DNA from: JAJISK01 sp046759185
Lineage (GTDB): Archaea; Thermoplasmatota; Thermoplasmata; RBG-16-68-12; JAJISG01
Direction of reading: 5' to 3'
DNA length: 44,436 nucleotides
Assembly (NCBI GenBank): GCA_046759185.1
Contig: JBHIBO010000014.1
Coordinates: forward strand, 1 to 44,436
Shown: in pieces, positions 16,285 to 24,481 of the stretch
Layout: each line of letters begins with the position of its first letter
Position numbering within the stretch: the stretch's first letter is position 1
Position numbers and translations under genes: made by a program
The notes under the pieces: model-generated
The model's database searches: none
What the model was told of the DNA's origin: nothing
Seen by the model: the letters and a program-made list of their open reading frames with translations, nothing else

Positions 16285-17505
16285 CTACCGCTCCTCCGGG
16301 GGCACCCCTCGAGGGAGGGGCTCTCTGGGGGCACTCATCAGTTTCTGATCGGCCGGCTGGATGGCCTTTCGGGACGTGAGGATAAGCGCCAGGGCGACCA
16401 CCAGAACGATGACGGCGAGGGCATAGGGGGCGAGGATGCCCCAGGTCTGGAGCACGAGCCCCGAGATCGGGGCGCCCAGCGCCACGCCGGCGACGTTCGC
16501 GGTCTGATGGAGGCCGATGGAGGCTCCTCGCGCCTCGGGCAACGCGGCGACCGCCGTAGAAGTGACGAAGACAAAGGCGATGGCACCGCCCAGGAGGGCT
16601 GCACTCAGGATGAGGGTTGGTGTGCCGAGGGAGAAGACCAGCAGGACCTGGGAGACCGCGGCCAGGGCAATCCCGAGGGACAAGGTCCGCACGGTGCCGA
16701 CACGTTCGAGGAGTCGGGCAACGAGGGGAAAGGCGGGCAGAGAGATAGCCGTCGCTAGGGCGATGTAGAGGGCCACCGTCGCGGCGGCCTGCTCGAGAGG
16801 AACCCCCGAGCGGCCGATCACGAGGGAGAGGGACCCAACGACGACGCCGAAGGCGAAGTAGAGGGCAAACATCGAGACGTAGGCCACAGAGAGCCAACGC
16901 ATTGCCGAAGCGAGGACGCTCAAGGATGCCCTCGGCATGACCCGTCGTTTTGCCGTCTCAGGGACGGTGAAAGCGAGGACCATGCCCACCAGAGAGATGG
17001 CTGCCACGAGAACGAAGAGGGTTCGGAACCCAAGGACGGGGACGAGGGTGCCGGAAAGGGCGGACCCTATGAAGATGACGCTGCCGATGACCACCCAATA
17101 GAGCCCGACGCTCCGACCCACCTTCTGCCGAGCCGCGTCCACGATCAGGGCGATGCTCGCCGGGAAGACGAGGGATCCGCTGATGGCATGCGTGATCCGG
17201 AAGAGCATCAGTTGGGTCGGCGTCATCGCCAGGGCGTACCCGTACACCCACAGGGCCGTCAACCCCAGCCCGATGATGAGGGCCCGACGCCGACCGATGG
17301 CGTCGATGGTGAGGCCCATGGCGAGGCTGGCCGGGATGGCCACGATGGCATAGAGGCCTGCGATGAGACCCGCGAAGACGTCGCTGGCTCCCAGTGACTT
17401 CGCATACGCGGCGATGGTTGGGTTAAGGACAGCCGTATCGATGATGCCAATGGCACCGAGGAGTCCCACGAGAAGGATGAAGTAGGCTCGGTCGGTTCGA
17501 ATCAT
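16285..17505 (-). CDS. MFS transporter
   Basis: A 406-residue protein with about twelve hydrophobic helices in two bundles, beginning MIRTDRAYFILLVGLLGAI. The motif after the second helix, LAMGLTIDAIGRRRALIIG, is the MFS signature (G-x(3)-D-x(2)-GRR). It probably exports or imports a small molecule; nothing in the sequence identifies it. It is convergent with kbl, 11 nt apart, so it is not in that operon. Length and topology are typical; no signs of truncation. Confidence 0.88.
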   Translation of the reverse strand: MIRTDRAYFILLVGLLGAIGIIDTAVLNPTIAAYAKSLGASDVFAGLIAGLYAIVAIPASLAMGLTIDAIGRRRALIIGLGLTALWVYGYALAMTPTQLMLFRITHAISGSLVFPASIALIVDAARQKVGRSVGLYWVVIGSVIFIGSALSGTLVPVLGFRTLFVLVAAISLVGMVLAFTVPETAKRRVMPRASLSVLASAMRWLSVAYVSMFALYFAFGVVVGSLSLVIGRSGVPLEQAAATVALYIALATAISLPAFPLVARLLERVGTVRTLSLGIALAAVSQVLLVFSLGTPTLILSAALLGGAIAFVFVTSTAVAALPEARGASIGLHQTANVAGVALGAPISGLVLQTWGILAPYALAVIVLVVALALILTSRKAIQPADQKLMSAPREPLPRGVPPEER

Positions 17506-17692
17506 CCTCCGTCCCTTCTCACTGCCGCAGCGGAGGACAACGTGTCTCTGAGTGCCATCCCATGGTCCGCGACCCTGCTCGTCTCCTCCGGTGCCTTGCC
17601 AGCCCCGCGCGACGCGGCAGACGCAAGACGCCCTTCTACTTAACCCCCTGGCTAGCCCCGCGTCCAGGAGCCCCTTGCCCCACGGAAGCCTC

Positions 17693-17698
17693 TAATAC
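17693..17698 (+). promoter_or_regulatory. TATA box of purS
   Basis: TAATAC centred about 25 nt before the ATG at 17720. It supports that ATG as the leaderless start, rather than the GTG at 17708. Confidence 0.5.
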
Positions 17699-17719
17699 GA
17701 AGCTTGGGTGAGCTCAACC

Positions 17720-17986
17720 ATGGTAACGGCGCGGGTGGAGGTCCGTTTGAAGCATGGCGTGGCCGACCCGGAGGGGGATAACACCCTGAAAGCCCTCAAC
17801 CTTCTTGGCTTTCAGGAGGTCTCCTCCGTCCGCTCCATCCGAACGTTCGAGGTGGACCTCCAGACCGAGAACGAGGAACGCGCGCGGGAAGACTTGGACG
17901 CGATGTGTAAACGTCTCCTCGCCAACCCGGTGATCCACGACTACTCCTACGAGCTCCTTCCAGCGGAGGCCGTGGAGACCTCGTGA
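17720..17986 (+). CDS. purS: FGAM synthase subunit PurS
   Basis: Small subunit of phosphoribosylformylglycinamidine synthase, needed for the PurL-PurQ complex to pass ammonia. The sequence ARVEVRLKHGVADPEGDNTLKALNLLGF is the PurS signature. Length 88 from the ATG at 17720 is normal; the GTG at 17708 would add four residues and lies 12 nt nearer the TATA box. It is followed by purL after 52 nt. Part of purine biosynthesis with the next two genes. Confidence 0.92.
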   Translation: MVTARVEVRLKHGVADPEGDNTLKALNLLGFQEVSSVRSIRTFEVDLQTENEERAREDLDAMCKRLLANPVIHDYSYELLPAEAVETS

Positions 17987-18038
17987 AGCGGTCCAGAAGG
18001 TTAATGAGGCCACCCTATTATGGAAGTGAGGCACAGCG

Positions 18039-20369
18039 GTGGGTGAGCTGATCCGGCGGGTGAAGGCCCCCTTCCCCCTCTACCGAATCGACCTTTTGGA
18101 CGCGGGTGATGAGGACCTTGCGCGGGTCAGCAAGGAGCTCGGCCTGGCCCTCAGCCCGGAGGAGATGCGACGGGTTCAGGCGTACTTCCGCAGACAAGGA
18201 CGTCCCCCGACGGACGCCGAGGTCCAGTCGCTAGGGCAGGCCTGGTCCGAACACTGCTGTTACAAGTCGTCCAAACCCTTCCTTCGGGAGTTCCTCTTCG
18301 GCATCGAGACCGGCTCCGTGCTTCTGAAAGGGGACGCTGGAGTCATGGAGTTCGACGAGGACCACGCCTACGCCCTGCGGATCGAGAGCCACAACCACCC
18401 CAGCGCCGTGGAACCCTACGGCGGAGCGGCCACGGGGATCGGCGGCATCCTGCGGGACGTCCTCGCCATGGGGGCGAAGCCCATCGCCCTGGTGGATCCC
18501 CTCCATTTCGGTCCCTTGGATTTCCCGTATGATGCGTTGCCGACGGCGGTAAAGCATCCGCGGTACCTCTTCGGAGGTGTGGTCGCCGGCATTCGAGACT
18601 ACGGCAACCGCGTCGGCGTCCCCACCGTGGCCGGGTCCATCTTCTTCGATGGGGGGTACACCGGCAACATCATTGTGAACGTGGGATGCGTGGGTATCGC
18701 CCGGAAAGACCGCATCCTGAAGAACGCGGTCGCGGGACCCGGCGACGTCTTCATCCTGGTCGGGGGGAAGACGGGTCGCGATGGCATCCATGGGGTGACC
18801 TTCGCCTCCTTGGAGCTGACGGACGAGATGTGGGAGGAATGGCAGGCGGGGGCGGTCCAACTCGGGGACCCCATCATGAAGGAACCCCTGATGCATGCGT
18901 GTCTCGAGGCCGTCGACCGGGGCCTCCTGAGCGGGATGAAGGACCTAGGGGGCGGGGGCCTGAGCTGCGTGGTCGGCGAGATGGCCATCGCCGGGGGCCA
19001 CGGGGCAGAGGTCCAACTCGAGAACGTCCCCCTCAAGGAGCCCAACCTGGCGCCCTGGGAGATCTGGGTAAGCGAGTCGCAGGAGCGCATGATGCTCGCG
19101 GTGCCGGAGGCGAACGTGGAGGAGGTGCTGGCGATCTTCGAGTTATGGGACGTCCCCGCCACCCGCATCGGCCACGTCCTCGGGGAGCAGGTGGTCCGGG
19201 TCTCCTACGACGGCGAGGAGGTCCTGGACATGGACCTTCCCTTCTACACCGAGGGGCCCGAGTACGAGCGGCCCTACGAGGAGCAATCGGTTCGTCCGAC
19301 CCTTCAGGAGCGGCCACCCTCGGAGCCCGCCGACTATGGGGCGGCCCTCCTCGCCCTCCTGAGCTCCCCCAACATAGCAAGCAAGGAGCACGTCATCCGC
19401 CAGTACGATCACGAGGTGAAGGCGAGCACGGTTATCAAGCCCCTCCAGGGGGTCCTAGGAAAGCAGTCGCACGGAGACGCCGCGGTCTTGAAACCCCTGG
19501 CCGACTCCTGGCGAGGTCTCGCGGTCGCCACGGCCTCCACGCCCCAGTACACCCGTCTCGACCCGTATCGGGGCGGGGCCGCCGCCGTGGATCAGGTGTG
19601 TCGGAACCTGGCCGCAGTGGGTGCCCGACCGCACGCCCTGAGCGACTGCCTGAATTTCGGAAACCCGGAGAAGCCCGATCGGCTCGGCGCCTTCCGCGAA
19701 GCGGTCCGGGGCATCGGAACGGTGGCGGGGGCTCTTGGACTGCCCTTGCCCTCCGGGAACGTCAGCTTCTACAACGAGACGCCGCTCTCCCCGGTCCCTC
19801 CGACCCCCGTCCTCCTGGGCGCGGGCATCGTAGAGGACGTGCGCCGCTGCATCACCTCAGACCTCAAGCACGAAGGCGCCGCGCTCTACGTCCTCGGGGA
19901 GACAAGGGCGGAGCTGGGCGGGAGCGAGTACTATCGGGTCACCGGCGGCGAAGGAGGGGAGGTTCCCGATACCGATGTGCGCCTCTTGAGGCGGTGCATC
20001 GACGGCCTCCTCGAAGCCTCGCAGGCGGGCCTCATCGCAGCCTGTCACGATGCCTCCCACGGAGGCCTGGGGGTTGCCCTCGCGGAAATGTGTCTTGGGG
20101 GGGACATCGGGGCCGAGGTGGAGTGGCCGCCTCACGGCCTTCGGCCGGACCTGGCCCTCTTCTCCGAATCCAACGCGCGGTGGGTCTTGGAAACCCGGGG
20201 TGAGCCCAGGGCCCTGGAAAAGACTCTGGAGGGGCTGCCCCTGCGACGAGCTGGACGAGTCGGCGGGACCGAGATGCGCGTCCGAGTCGGGCCACAAGCG
20301 TTCGCCTTGGGGATCGAGCCGATGCGGGACGCGTGGTCGGGCGGCATGGAGCGGTTGGTGGTGGGCTAG
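18039..20369 (+). CDS. purL: FGAM synthase subunit PurL (small type)
   Basis: ATP-dependent subunit that turns FGAR plus ammonia into FGAM. The linker-region motif AWSEHCCYKSSKPFLREFL is present, as are IESHNHPSAVEPYGGAATG and MGAKPIALVDPLHFG. In the second half, YDHEVKASTVIKPL and LNFGNPEKPD fit the repeated AIRS-like domain. At 776 residues it is the short PurL that works with separate PurS and PurQ, both encoded here. The start GTG at 18039 is not certain: a second in-frame GTG at 18060 exists, and the nearest A/T-rich element (18016-18021) is a little close to 18039. Function secure. Confidence 0.94.
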   Translation: MGELIRRVKAPFPLYRIDLLDAGDEDLARVSKELGLALSPEEMRRVQAYFRRQGRPPTDAEVQSLGQAWSEHCCYKSSKPFLREFLFGIETGSVLLKGDAGVMEFDEDHAYALRIESHNHPSAVEPYGGAATGIGGILRDVLAMGAKPIALVDPLHFGPLDFPYDALPTAVKHPRYLFGGVVAGIRDYGNRVGVPTVAGSIFFDGGYTGNIIVNVGCVGIARKDRILKNAVAGPGDVFILVGGKTGRDGIHGVTFASLELTDEMWEEWQAGAVQLGDPIMKEPLMHACLEAVDRGLLSGMKDLGGGGLSCVVGEMAIAGGHGAEVQLENVPLKEPNLAPWEIWVSESQERMMLAVPEANVEEVLAIFELWDVPATRIGHVLGEQVVRVSYDGEEVLDMDLPFYTEGPEYERPYEEQSVRPTLQERPPSEPADYGAALLALLSSPNIASKEHVIRQYDHEVKASTVIKPLQGVLGKQSHGDAAVLKPLADSWRGLAVATASTPQYTRLDPYRGGAAAVDQVCRNLAAVGARPHALSDCLNFGNPEKPDRLGAFREAVRGIGTVAGALGLPLPSGNVSFYNETPLSPVPPTPVLLGAGIVEDVRRCITSDLKHEGAALYVLGETRAELGGSEYYRVTGGEGGEVPDTDVRLLRRCIDGLLEASQAGLIAACHDASHGGLGVALAEMCLGGDIGAEVEWPPHGLRPDLALFSESNARWVLETRGEPRALEKTLEGLPLRRAGRVGGTEMRVRVGPQAFALGIEPMRDAWSGGMERLVVG

Positions 20370-20389
20370 GTGTACCAGGCGGCGCGTCG

Positions 20390-21214
20390 ATGAACCGGGA
20401 AGATGTTCGAGTTTGCGTCCTGACGCTGGAGGGTACGAACTGCGAGGACGAGACCTCGCATGCCTTCGCGACCCTAGGGGCTCGGCCCGAACGCGTTCAT
20501 CTCAACCAGTTGGTCCGTGACTCCCCGGGTCGGCACCGGGCCCTGGAGGAGTACCAGGCGCTCGTCTTACCCGGGGGCTTCTCCTCTGGCGACTACGTGC
20601 GCGCGGGGGCCATCTGGGCTTCCCGTATGCGCAGCGGACTCCGGGACGACCTCCGGGCCTTCGTGGAGGCCGGAAAGCCCGTCGTGGGCATCTGCAACGG
20701 CTTCCAGGCCCTGGTGGAGCTCGGTTTCCTCCCAGCAATCGGCGGTGACACTGAGGTCCCCCAAGCCTCTCTGGCGACGAACGACTCGGCCCACTACGAG
20801 TGCCGACCTAGCCTCCTGCGCTTCGAGAACAGGGGACGTTGCGGGCCGTTGGCGTTGCTCCCTCGTGACGGTGTCCTTCAGGCTCCCTCGGCCCACACGG
20901 AGGGGAAGTTCACGGTCCCGCAGGGGGAGGAGGAGGCGATGTGGAAGGCGCTGCGGGAGGAGGACCAGCTCCTCTTCCGGTACGTAGACCCCGACGGGTC
21001 CTACACCGGCTACCCCTGGAATCCCAACGGGAGCCTCTACAACATCGCCGGTGTCTGCAATCCGGAGGGCAACGTCCTTGGCCTCATGCCCCACCCGGAG
21101 CGCTCGTTTTCCCGCCTCCTGCATCCGGACTGGACGCGGAGTGGGGAGCAGGGCTACGGCGACGGTCGGATCTTCTTCGACTCCATCCTGACGTACGTCA
21201 CAGAGGCCTTCTAG
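20390..21214 (+). CDS. purQ: FGAM synthase subunit PurQ (glutaminase)
   Basis: Class I glutamine amidotransferase subunit that frees ammonia for PurL. The nucleophile is Cys102 in GICNGFQALVELG, and the catalytic His and Glu lie in MPHPERSF near the C-terminus. The N-terminus VRVCVLTLEGTNCEDE and the block LPGGFSSGDYVRAGA are typical. Length 274 fits PurQ proteins of the longer type. The ATG at 20390 is 20 nt after the purL stop; a longer frame from 20333 overlaps purL and is not supported. The 3' end overlaps the ribK stop by 17 nt on the opposite strand. Confidence 0.94.
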   Translation: MNREDVRVCVLTLEGTNCEDETSHAFATLGARPERVHLNQLVRDSPGRHRALEEYQALVLPGGFSSGDYVRAGAIWASRMRSGLRDDLRAFVEAGKPVVGICNGFQALVELGFLPAIGGDTEVPQASLATNDSAHYECRPSLLRFENRGRCGPLALLPRDGVLQAPSAHTEGKFTVPQGEEEAMWKALREEDQLLFRYVDPDGSYTGYPWNPNGSLYNIAGVCNPEGNVLGLMPHPERSFSRLLHPDWTRSGEQGYGDGRIFFDSILTYVTEAF

Positions 21215-21878
21215 CAACCTCCTCCAACCGCACGTCGACCTCCAGCATCTCACCATCATGGAGGTCCAAACGATCCCGAAGCTTGTCGCGGGAGATGACT
21301 TCCAGGACGTCCTGGTAGTGGGAGCGGATCGGGAGAATGGTGACGCAGGCGACATTCTGTAGGAGGGCGTGGAAGCACTTGGCCCCGCCGAAGGTCCGGC
21401 CCCCGTCCGTGAATCCCTCGATGAGGACGCCGTCGGCCTTCTGCAGGACCTCGAGCTTCGTGAGTTCCGTACCTTCCAGTTTCAGGTTCAGGGTGCCGGG
21501 ATAGGGCACGAACCCGAGTTTCTGGCGGAACTGCTCCCGATACCCCTCCTGGCTCATGTAGTAGTACCCCTCCCCCAAGCCGTGCTCGAGGCGACCGCGG
21601 AAGCGTATCTGGGCCTCCATCTCGAAGATCCGTCGGTAGGCGGCATATTCACCACGCAGGACCTCCATGCCTCGATCCGTGATGCGTAACTCCTGGCGAC
21701 GCGTGCCAAGACGCCGTTCCACGAGGCCCGCGTCCAGCAGTTCCAGGACCCGGACGGAGGCGGATTGCTGGCTGATGCCGAGGTGGCGGCCGAACTTGGC
21801 GGTGGAGATCGAGAGATACTCGTGGACGGCCCCCAAGAGGGCAAGGTGCTTGAGGGTCGCCACGAGATGGGGCTTCAC
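21198..21878 (-). CDS. ribK: HTH regulator fused to CTP-dependent riboflavin kinase (RbkR)
   Basis: Two domains. Residues 1-75 form a winged helix-turn-helix (STAKFGRHLGISQQSASVRV). Residues about 95-226 are archaeal riboflavin kinase, which uses CTP to make FMN: YYYMSQEGYREQFRQKLGF, PYPGTLNLKLE, and the CTP-binding region TFGGAKCFHALL. Such bifunctional RbkR proteins regulate riboflavin genes in several archaea, using the kinase domain to sense or supply flavin. The gene is convergent with purQ, overlapping by 17 nt. Length 226 is typical of the fused form. Which genes it controls here is not visible. Confidence 0.92.
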   Translation of the reverse strand: MKPHLVATLKHLALLGAVHEYLSISTAKFGRHLGISQQSASVRVLELLDAGLVERRLGTRRQELRITDRGMEVLRGEYAAYRRIFEMEAQIRFRGRLEHGLGEGYYYMSQEGYREQFRQKLGFVPYPGTLNLKLEGTELTKLEVLQKADGVLIEGFTDGGRTFGGAKCFHALLQNVACVTILPIRSHYQDVLEVISRDKLRDRLDLHDGEMLEVDVRLEEVARRPL

Positions 21879-21908
21879 GGTTGAGTCACGCCTCCCGAGC
21901 GTAAAGCT

Positions 21909-22286
21909 TTACCCGGAAGGGAAGCCGATGGCCTCGAGTCGGCTTCGCTCCCGGAGGTAGATGACGGGGAGGCCTGCCTCGCGGAGGCGCTGACGCAGGG
22001 CCCGATCGTTGGTGAGGACCCCGGCCCCTTGTGCCTGGGCCAGGGCCAGGATGGCCTCATCGCCGGTTCCCTCCACCTCGATAACGCGGAAACGCGCGGC
22101 GAACTTCAGGGCGGCTCGGGTTGTGGGATTGGCGGGGGAGAGGCCCTCCAGCTCGCGGAGGACCGATGAGGGAACGGCGAGATCGTATTCCCCCAGAAGC
22201 CGTGTCAACTCCCCTTCCAGGTCCAGGGAGAATTGAAAAGGCATCATGAGGGCATTGGCATCGAGGAGGATCAGGGGCGGAGACAC
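21909..22286 (-). CDS. PIN-domain protein, archaeal Fcf1-like
   Basis: A 125-residue PIN nuclease-fold protein. Acidic metal-site positions are seen in LLDANALM, VPSSVLRELEGL and TNDRALRQRL, with GDEAILALA between. The pattern fits archaeal PIN proteins related to rRNA-processing Fcf1, not toxin-type VapC, and no antitoxin gene is adjacent. The start is taken at GTG 22284-22286 (VSPPLILLD), just before the first strand; a longer frame from 22364 adds 26 residues without similarity. It lies 30 nt upstream of ribK on the same strand and may be in its transcript. RNA cleavage is likely, but the target is unknown. Confidence 0.8.
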   Translation of the reverse strand: MSPPLILLDANALMMPFQFSLDLEGELTRLLGEYDLAVPSSVLRELEGLSPANPTTRAALKFAARFRVIEVEGTGDEAILALAQAQGAGVLTNDRALRQRLREAGLPVIYLRERSRLEAIGFPSG

Positions 22287-22418
22287 GCCTGCAAAACCCC
22301 AGTAGAGGTAATGGCTTTGGTGTTCACACCAACCTAGAACATCACGGAACGCTGAGGTCCACAACCGGGTCCTACAGGCGTGAATCTGAGTCGCGGTAAT
22401 GATAATCGGCCCCGCTCA

Positions 22419-22426
22419 TTATAAAT
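22419..22426 (+). promoter_or_regulatory. TATA box, upstream of a possible small gene
   Basis: TTATAAAT is close to the archaeal consensus. Read on the plus strand it predicts transcription starting near 22449, just before the GTG at 22458. Read on the minus strand (ATTTATAA) it could instead serve the PIN gene. Confidence 0.5.
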
Positions 22427-22457
22427 ACCGAAAATGAGAACATGGGGTTCGCAAGAC

Positions 22458-22592
22458 GTGAGGAGGTCCAGGGTTAAAGCGGTTGCCTCTCCAGTCCTCC
22501 TGTCGGTATCCCTTTTTGCCCTGGCCTTCCTCACCTTGCCCCTTTATGTGCGCTTCGGTCCGGTCGCACGTTTCGATTATCATCACCAGTAG
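22458..22592 (+). CDS. Possible small membrane protein (44 aa)
   Basis: Starts with a GTG and a basic N-terminus (MRRSRVKAV), then a hydrophobic stretch (PVLLSVSLFALAFLTLPLYV) able to span a membrane, then a short polar tail. It sits about 35 nt after a strong TATA box, which would give a very short leader. An upstream in-frame ATG at 22434 is too near the TATA box to be transcribed. No homologue recalled, so it could be chance coding. Confidence 0.35.
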   Translation: MRRSRVKAVASPVLLSVSLFALAFLTLPLYVRFGPVARFDYHHQ

Positions 22593-22670
22593 GGGATATT
22601 TACCCAAAACGCCGGATCGTGACCGAGGACGGGCCCTTCAAATCACCGCTGAAAATCTTCCTGCAAGTTT

Positions 22671-22678
22671 TTTATATT
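22671..22678 (+). promoter_or_regulatory. TATA box of the secreted-protein gene at 22753
   Basis: TTTATATT predicts transcription start near 22700, inside the inverted octamer repeat. The resulting leader of about 50 nt ends with a strong Shine-Dalgarno AGGAGG (22738-22743), unlike most genes here, which look leaderless. Confidence 0.6.
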
Positions 22679-22694
22679 CGATAGTACCATCGTG

Positions 22695-22736
22695 TCGCTA
22701 TGCCCATAGCGAGAATACATGGAAAGCCTCGCTATG
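22695..22736. repeat. TCGCTATG octamer: one inverted pair plus a third direct copy
   Basis: TCGCTATG (22695-22702) and CATAGCGA (22705-22712) are perfect inverted arms separated by CC, forming a possible hairpin or a two-fold operator across the predicted start of transcription. A third copy, TCGCTATG, lies at 22729-22736, directly before the AGGAGG. Such placement suits repressor binding at the promoter, or an RNA element controlling ribosome access. Confidence 0.7.
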
Positions 22737-22752
22737 CAGGAGGCAAACAGAC

Positions 22753-24072
22753 ATGAAAGCAACCATAATCGGGCTCCTGGCCCTCCTCATGCTGGCCTCT
22801 CCCTTCGCCGCGATGGCCGCGGCCCAGGAGGAGCCGGCGGACGGCCGGGACCTGCAGATCGAAGTGAGCACTGGCGTAACAGACAGACTCGGCGGCGGCG
22901 AATGGGTAAAGATCGAGGTCGGAACGACTGTTCTGGCCGTTGTCTACGGAACCGCAGACACGAACCCGAACAGTCCGAAGATTCTCGTGGAGTACGAGCG
23001 CTACCTCGGCGCGGCAGAGGTTTATAACGTCGAGGAGGAGCTCCTTGGGACGCATCCCCTCCCCGTGCGCACGTTCATGGCCCAGAGCTTCGAGGCCATG
23101 TTCGAGTTCGCCGACCGGGACGGCGATGGCCTCTTCCACGTCCCCGACAGCTACGTGGACCTGCTGCTCGACGACTTCGACTTCCCACGGAAGGCCCTGT
23201 CGTTGAAGCAGGAGTGGGTTCTCGAGGACCTCCTCGAGGAGACCAACGACGACCGCACGTTGACCACGGTCACCTTCAACATCAGCGCCTACGACCTGCC
23301 CTACAACCTCGTTCGGCCTGAGGACGCGACGGGCGACGGTGTCCTCAACCAAATCACCCTCTCTTTCGAAGTCAACGTCGACCTCGTGGAGAAGACCCTG
23401 GACGTCCCCATCTACAAGATCGTCATCGACGAGGCCAAACACATCGTCACCTCAGAGGTCAACCGGACGGAGTCAGTCACTGGAGTCGTCGTGGATGGCG
23501 ACTTCAAATACGACCACTATATCGAAGGCTGGGACTGGGGCGGCGACGACTCTCGGCTCGCATTGGCCACCGGCGTCATGGTGGGCAACTTTGTGCCGGA
23601 GGCCGTGGCCCGCATCGTGCACCTAACCTTCGCCGAGCACGGTCGGGAAGACGGCAACACGTACGACGCCGCGCGGACCGTCGATGGCCCCACGCTGATC
23701 ACCGCGGACTCCATGCAGTTCGAGGACGAGTGGGAGCGCATTGGACGCCTGCGATGGGTGTCCGACGTCGAAGTGGATGGCGTGATGATGCGGATGAGCT
23801 TCCAGCTCCACCGCGTCCAGCCTCTTGGGATGCGCATCGCTGAAGGCGGTGCGTTCTTCCGAGGCCTCATGTTCGGCGGCGCCTTTGTCTACCCCCAGGG
23901 CGAGGTGATCTTCCACGACCCGTCCCTGAACGCGAGCGTCTTCGTCCCCAACGCGGCGATGGTCGGGCCCTTTGCGGCCCTGGCACCCTACATCATCCAG
24001 CTGGGTGTCGCCAGCCTCGCCATCGTGGGACTGGTCGCGTTCCGGGCGCTCCGGAGGAAACCGCAGGCCTAG
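22753..24072 (+). CDS. Secreted, C-terminally membrane-anchored protein of unknown function
   Basis: A 439-residue protein with a signal peptide (MKATIIGLLALLMLASPFAA, cleavage likely after AAA near residue 24), a large extracellular part, and one C-terminal membrane helix (QLGVASLAIVGLVAF) ending in RRKPQA, so the mature domain faces outside. Two loops look like calcium-binding EF-hand or dockerin-type loops: DRDGDGLFHVPD (121-132) and DATGDGVLNQIT (191-202). I do not recognise a family. Start chosen from the AGGAGG 9 nt upstream; a longer frame from 22483 runs through the regulatory repeats and is not real. A PadR regulator and a membrane protein follow on the same strand. Confidence 0.75.
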   Translation: MKATIIGLLALLMLASPFAAMAAAQEEPADGRDLQIEVSTGVTDRLGGGEWVKIEVGTTVLAVVYGTADTNPNSPKILVEYERYLGAAEVYNVEEELLGTHPLPVRTFMAQSFEAMFEFADRDGDGLFHVPDSYVDLLLDDFDFPRKALSLKQEWVLEDLLEETNDDRTLTTVTFNISAYDLPYNLVRPEDATGDGVLNQITLSFEVNVDLVEKTLDVPIYKIVIDEAKHIVTSEVNRTESVTGVVVDGDFKYDHYIEGWDWGGDDSRLALATGVMVGNFVPEAVARIVHLTFAEHGREDGNTYDAARTVDGPTLITADSMQFEDEWERIGRLRWVSDVEVDGVMMRMSFQLHRVQPLGMRIAEGGAFFRGLMFGGAFVYPQGEVIFHDPSLNASVFVPNAAMVGPFAALAPYIIQLGVASLAIVGLVAFRALRRKPQA

Positions 24073-24101
24073 GCCAACCTTACCCCCCGGGCCGTTCCTT
24101 C

Positions 24102-24107
24102 ATATAG
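24102..24107 (+). promoter_or_regulatory. TATA-like box of the PadR gene
   Basis: ATATAG, centred about 29 nt before the GTG at 24134; no Shine-Dalgarno sequence. Supports the GTG as a leaderless start. Confidence 0.45.
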
Positions 24108-24133
24108 GCTCGGGGGGCCTTCCCCCCTTTACC

Positions 24134-24481
24134 GTGACCGAGATTGCACCCGAGTGGGTGGCCGAACTCAAGAAGGGTTCTGTTCAGATGCTCTTGTTAG
24201 CGATCCTCGACGAAGCCCCAAAGTACGGCTTCCAAATCATCCGCGAACTCCGGGAGGCGACGAATGGGTTCTTCGATCTGAAGGAAGGGACCCTCTATCC
24301 CGCCCTCCGGCGCCTCGAGGCCAAGGGGTATCTTGAGGGCCGCTGGAACACGGAAACCGAGGGAGGTCCGCGGAAGTATTATCACATGACTGACTCGGGG
24401 CGGAAGGCATTAAAGCAGGCCGCCAAAGTTTGGGAGGACCTCGTATGGAGTTCCAAGCAGGTGCTCAAGGGGACGAAGTAG
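24134..24481 (+). CDS. PadR-family transcriptional regulator
   Basis: A 115-residue winged-helix protein. The signature LKKGSVQMLLLAILDEAPKYGFQI, GTLYPALRRLEAKGYLEG, and the wing GGPRKYYHMTDSGRKAL are all present. PadR proteins repress nearby genes, often membrane or transport genes. It starts at a GTG set by its TATA-like box. Its last 37 nt overlap the start of the HAAS-like membrane gene, so the two are co-translated. Likely targets are this pair or the secreted protein upstream. Confidence 0.9.
   Translation: MTEIAPEWVAELKKGSVQMLLLAILDEAPKYGFQIIRELREATNGFFDLKEGTLYPALRRLEAKGYLEGRWNTETEGGPRKYYHMTDSGRKALKQAAKVWEDLVWSSKQVLKGTK

Larger units (their letters stand above)
22287..22752. other. 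466-nt intergenic region with two TATA boxes and a repeated octamer
   Basis: Divergent region between the PIN gene (minus) and the secreted protein (plus), visibly richer in A/T than its surroundings. It holds a TATA box TTATAAAT at 22419-22426, a possible small membrane protein frame (22458-22592), a second TATA box at 22671-22678, and three copies of TCGCTATG between 22695 and 22736. No RNA gene fold was recognised. Confidence 0.6.

Noticed and set aside
22483..22752. The longer start of the secreted-protein gene
   Set aside because: The added part contains the TATA box, the octamer repeats and the Shine-Dalgarno site, and would hide the signal peptide.
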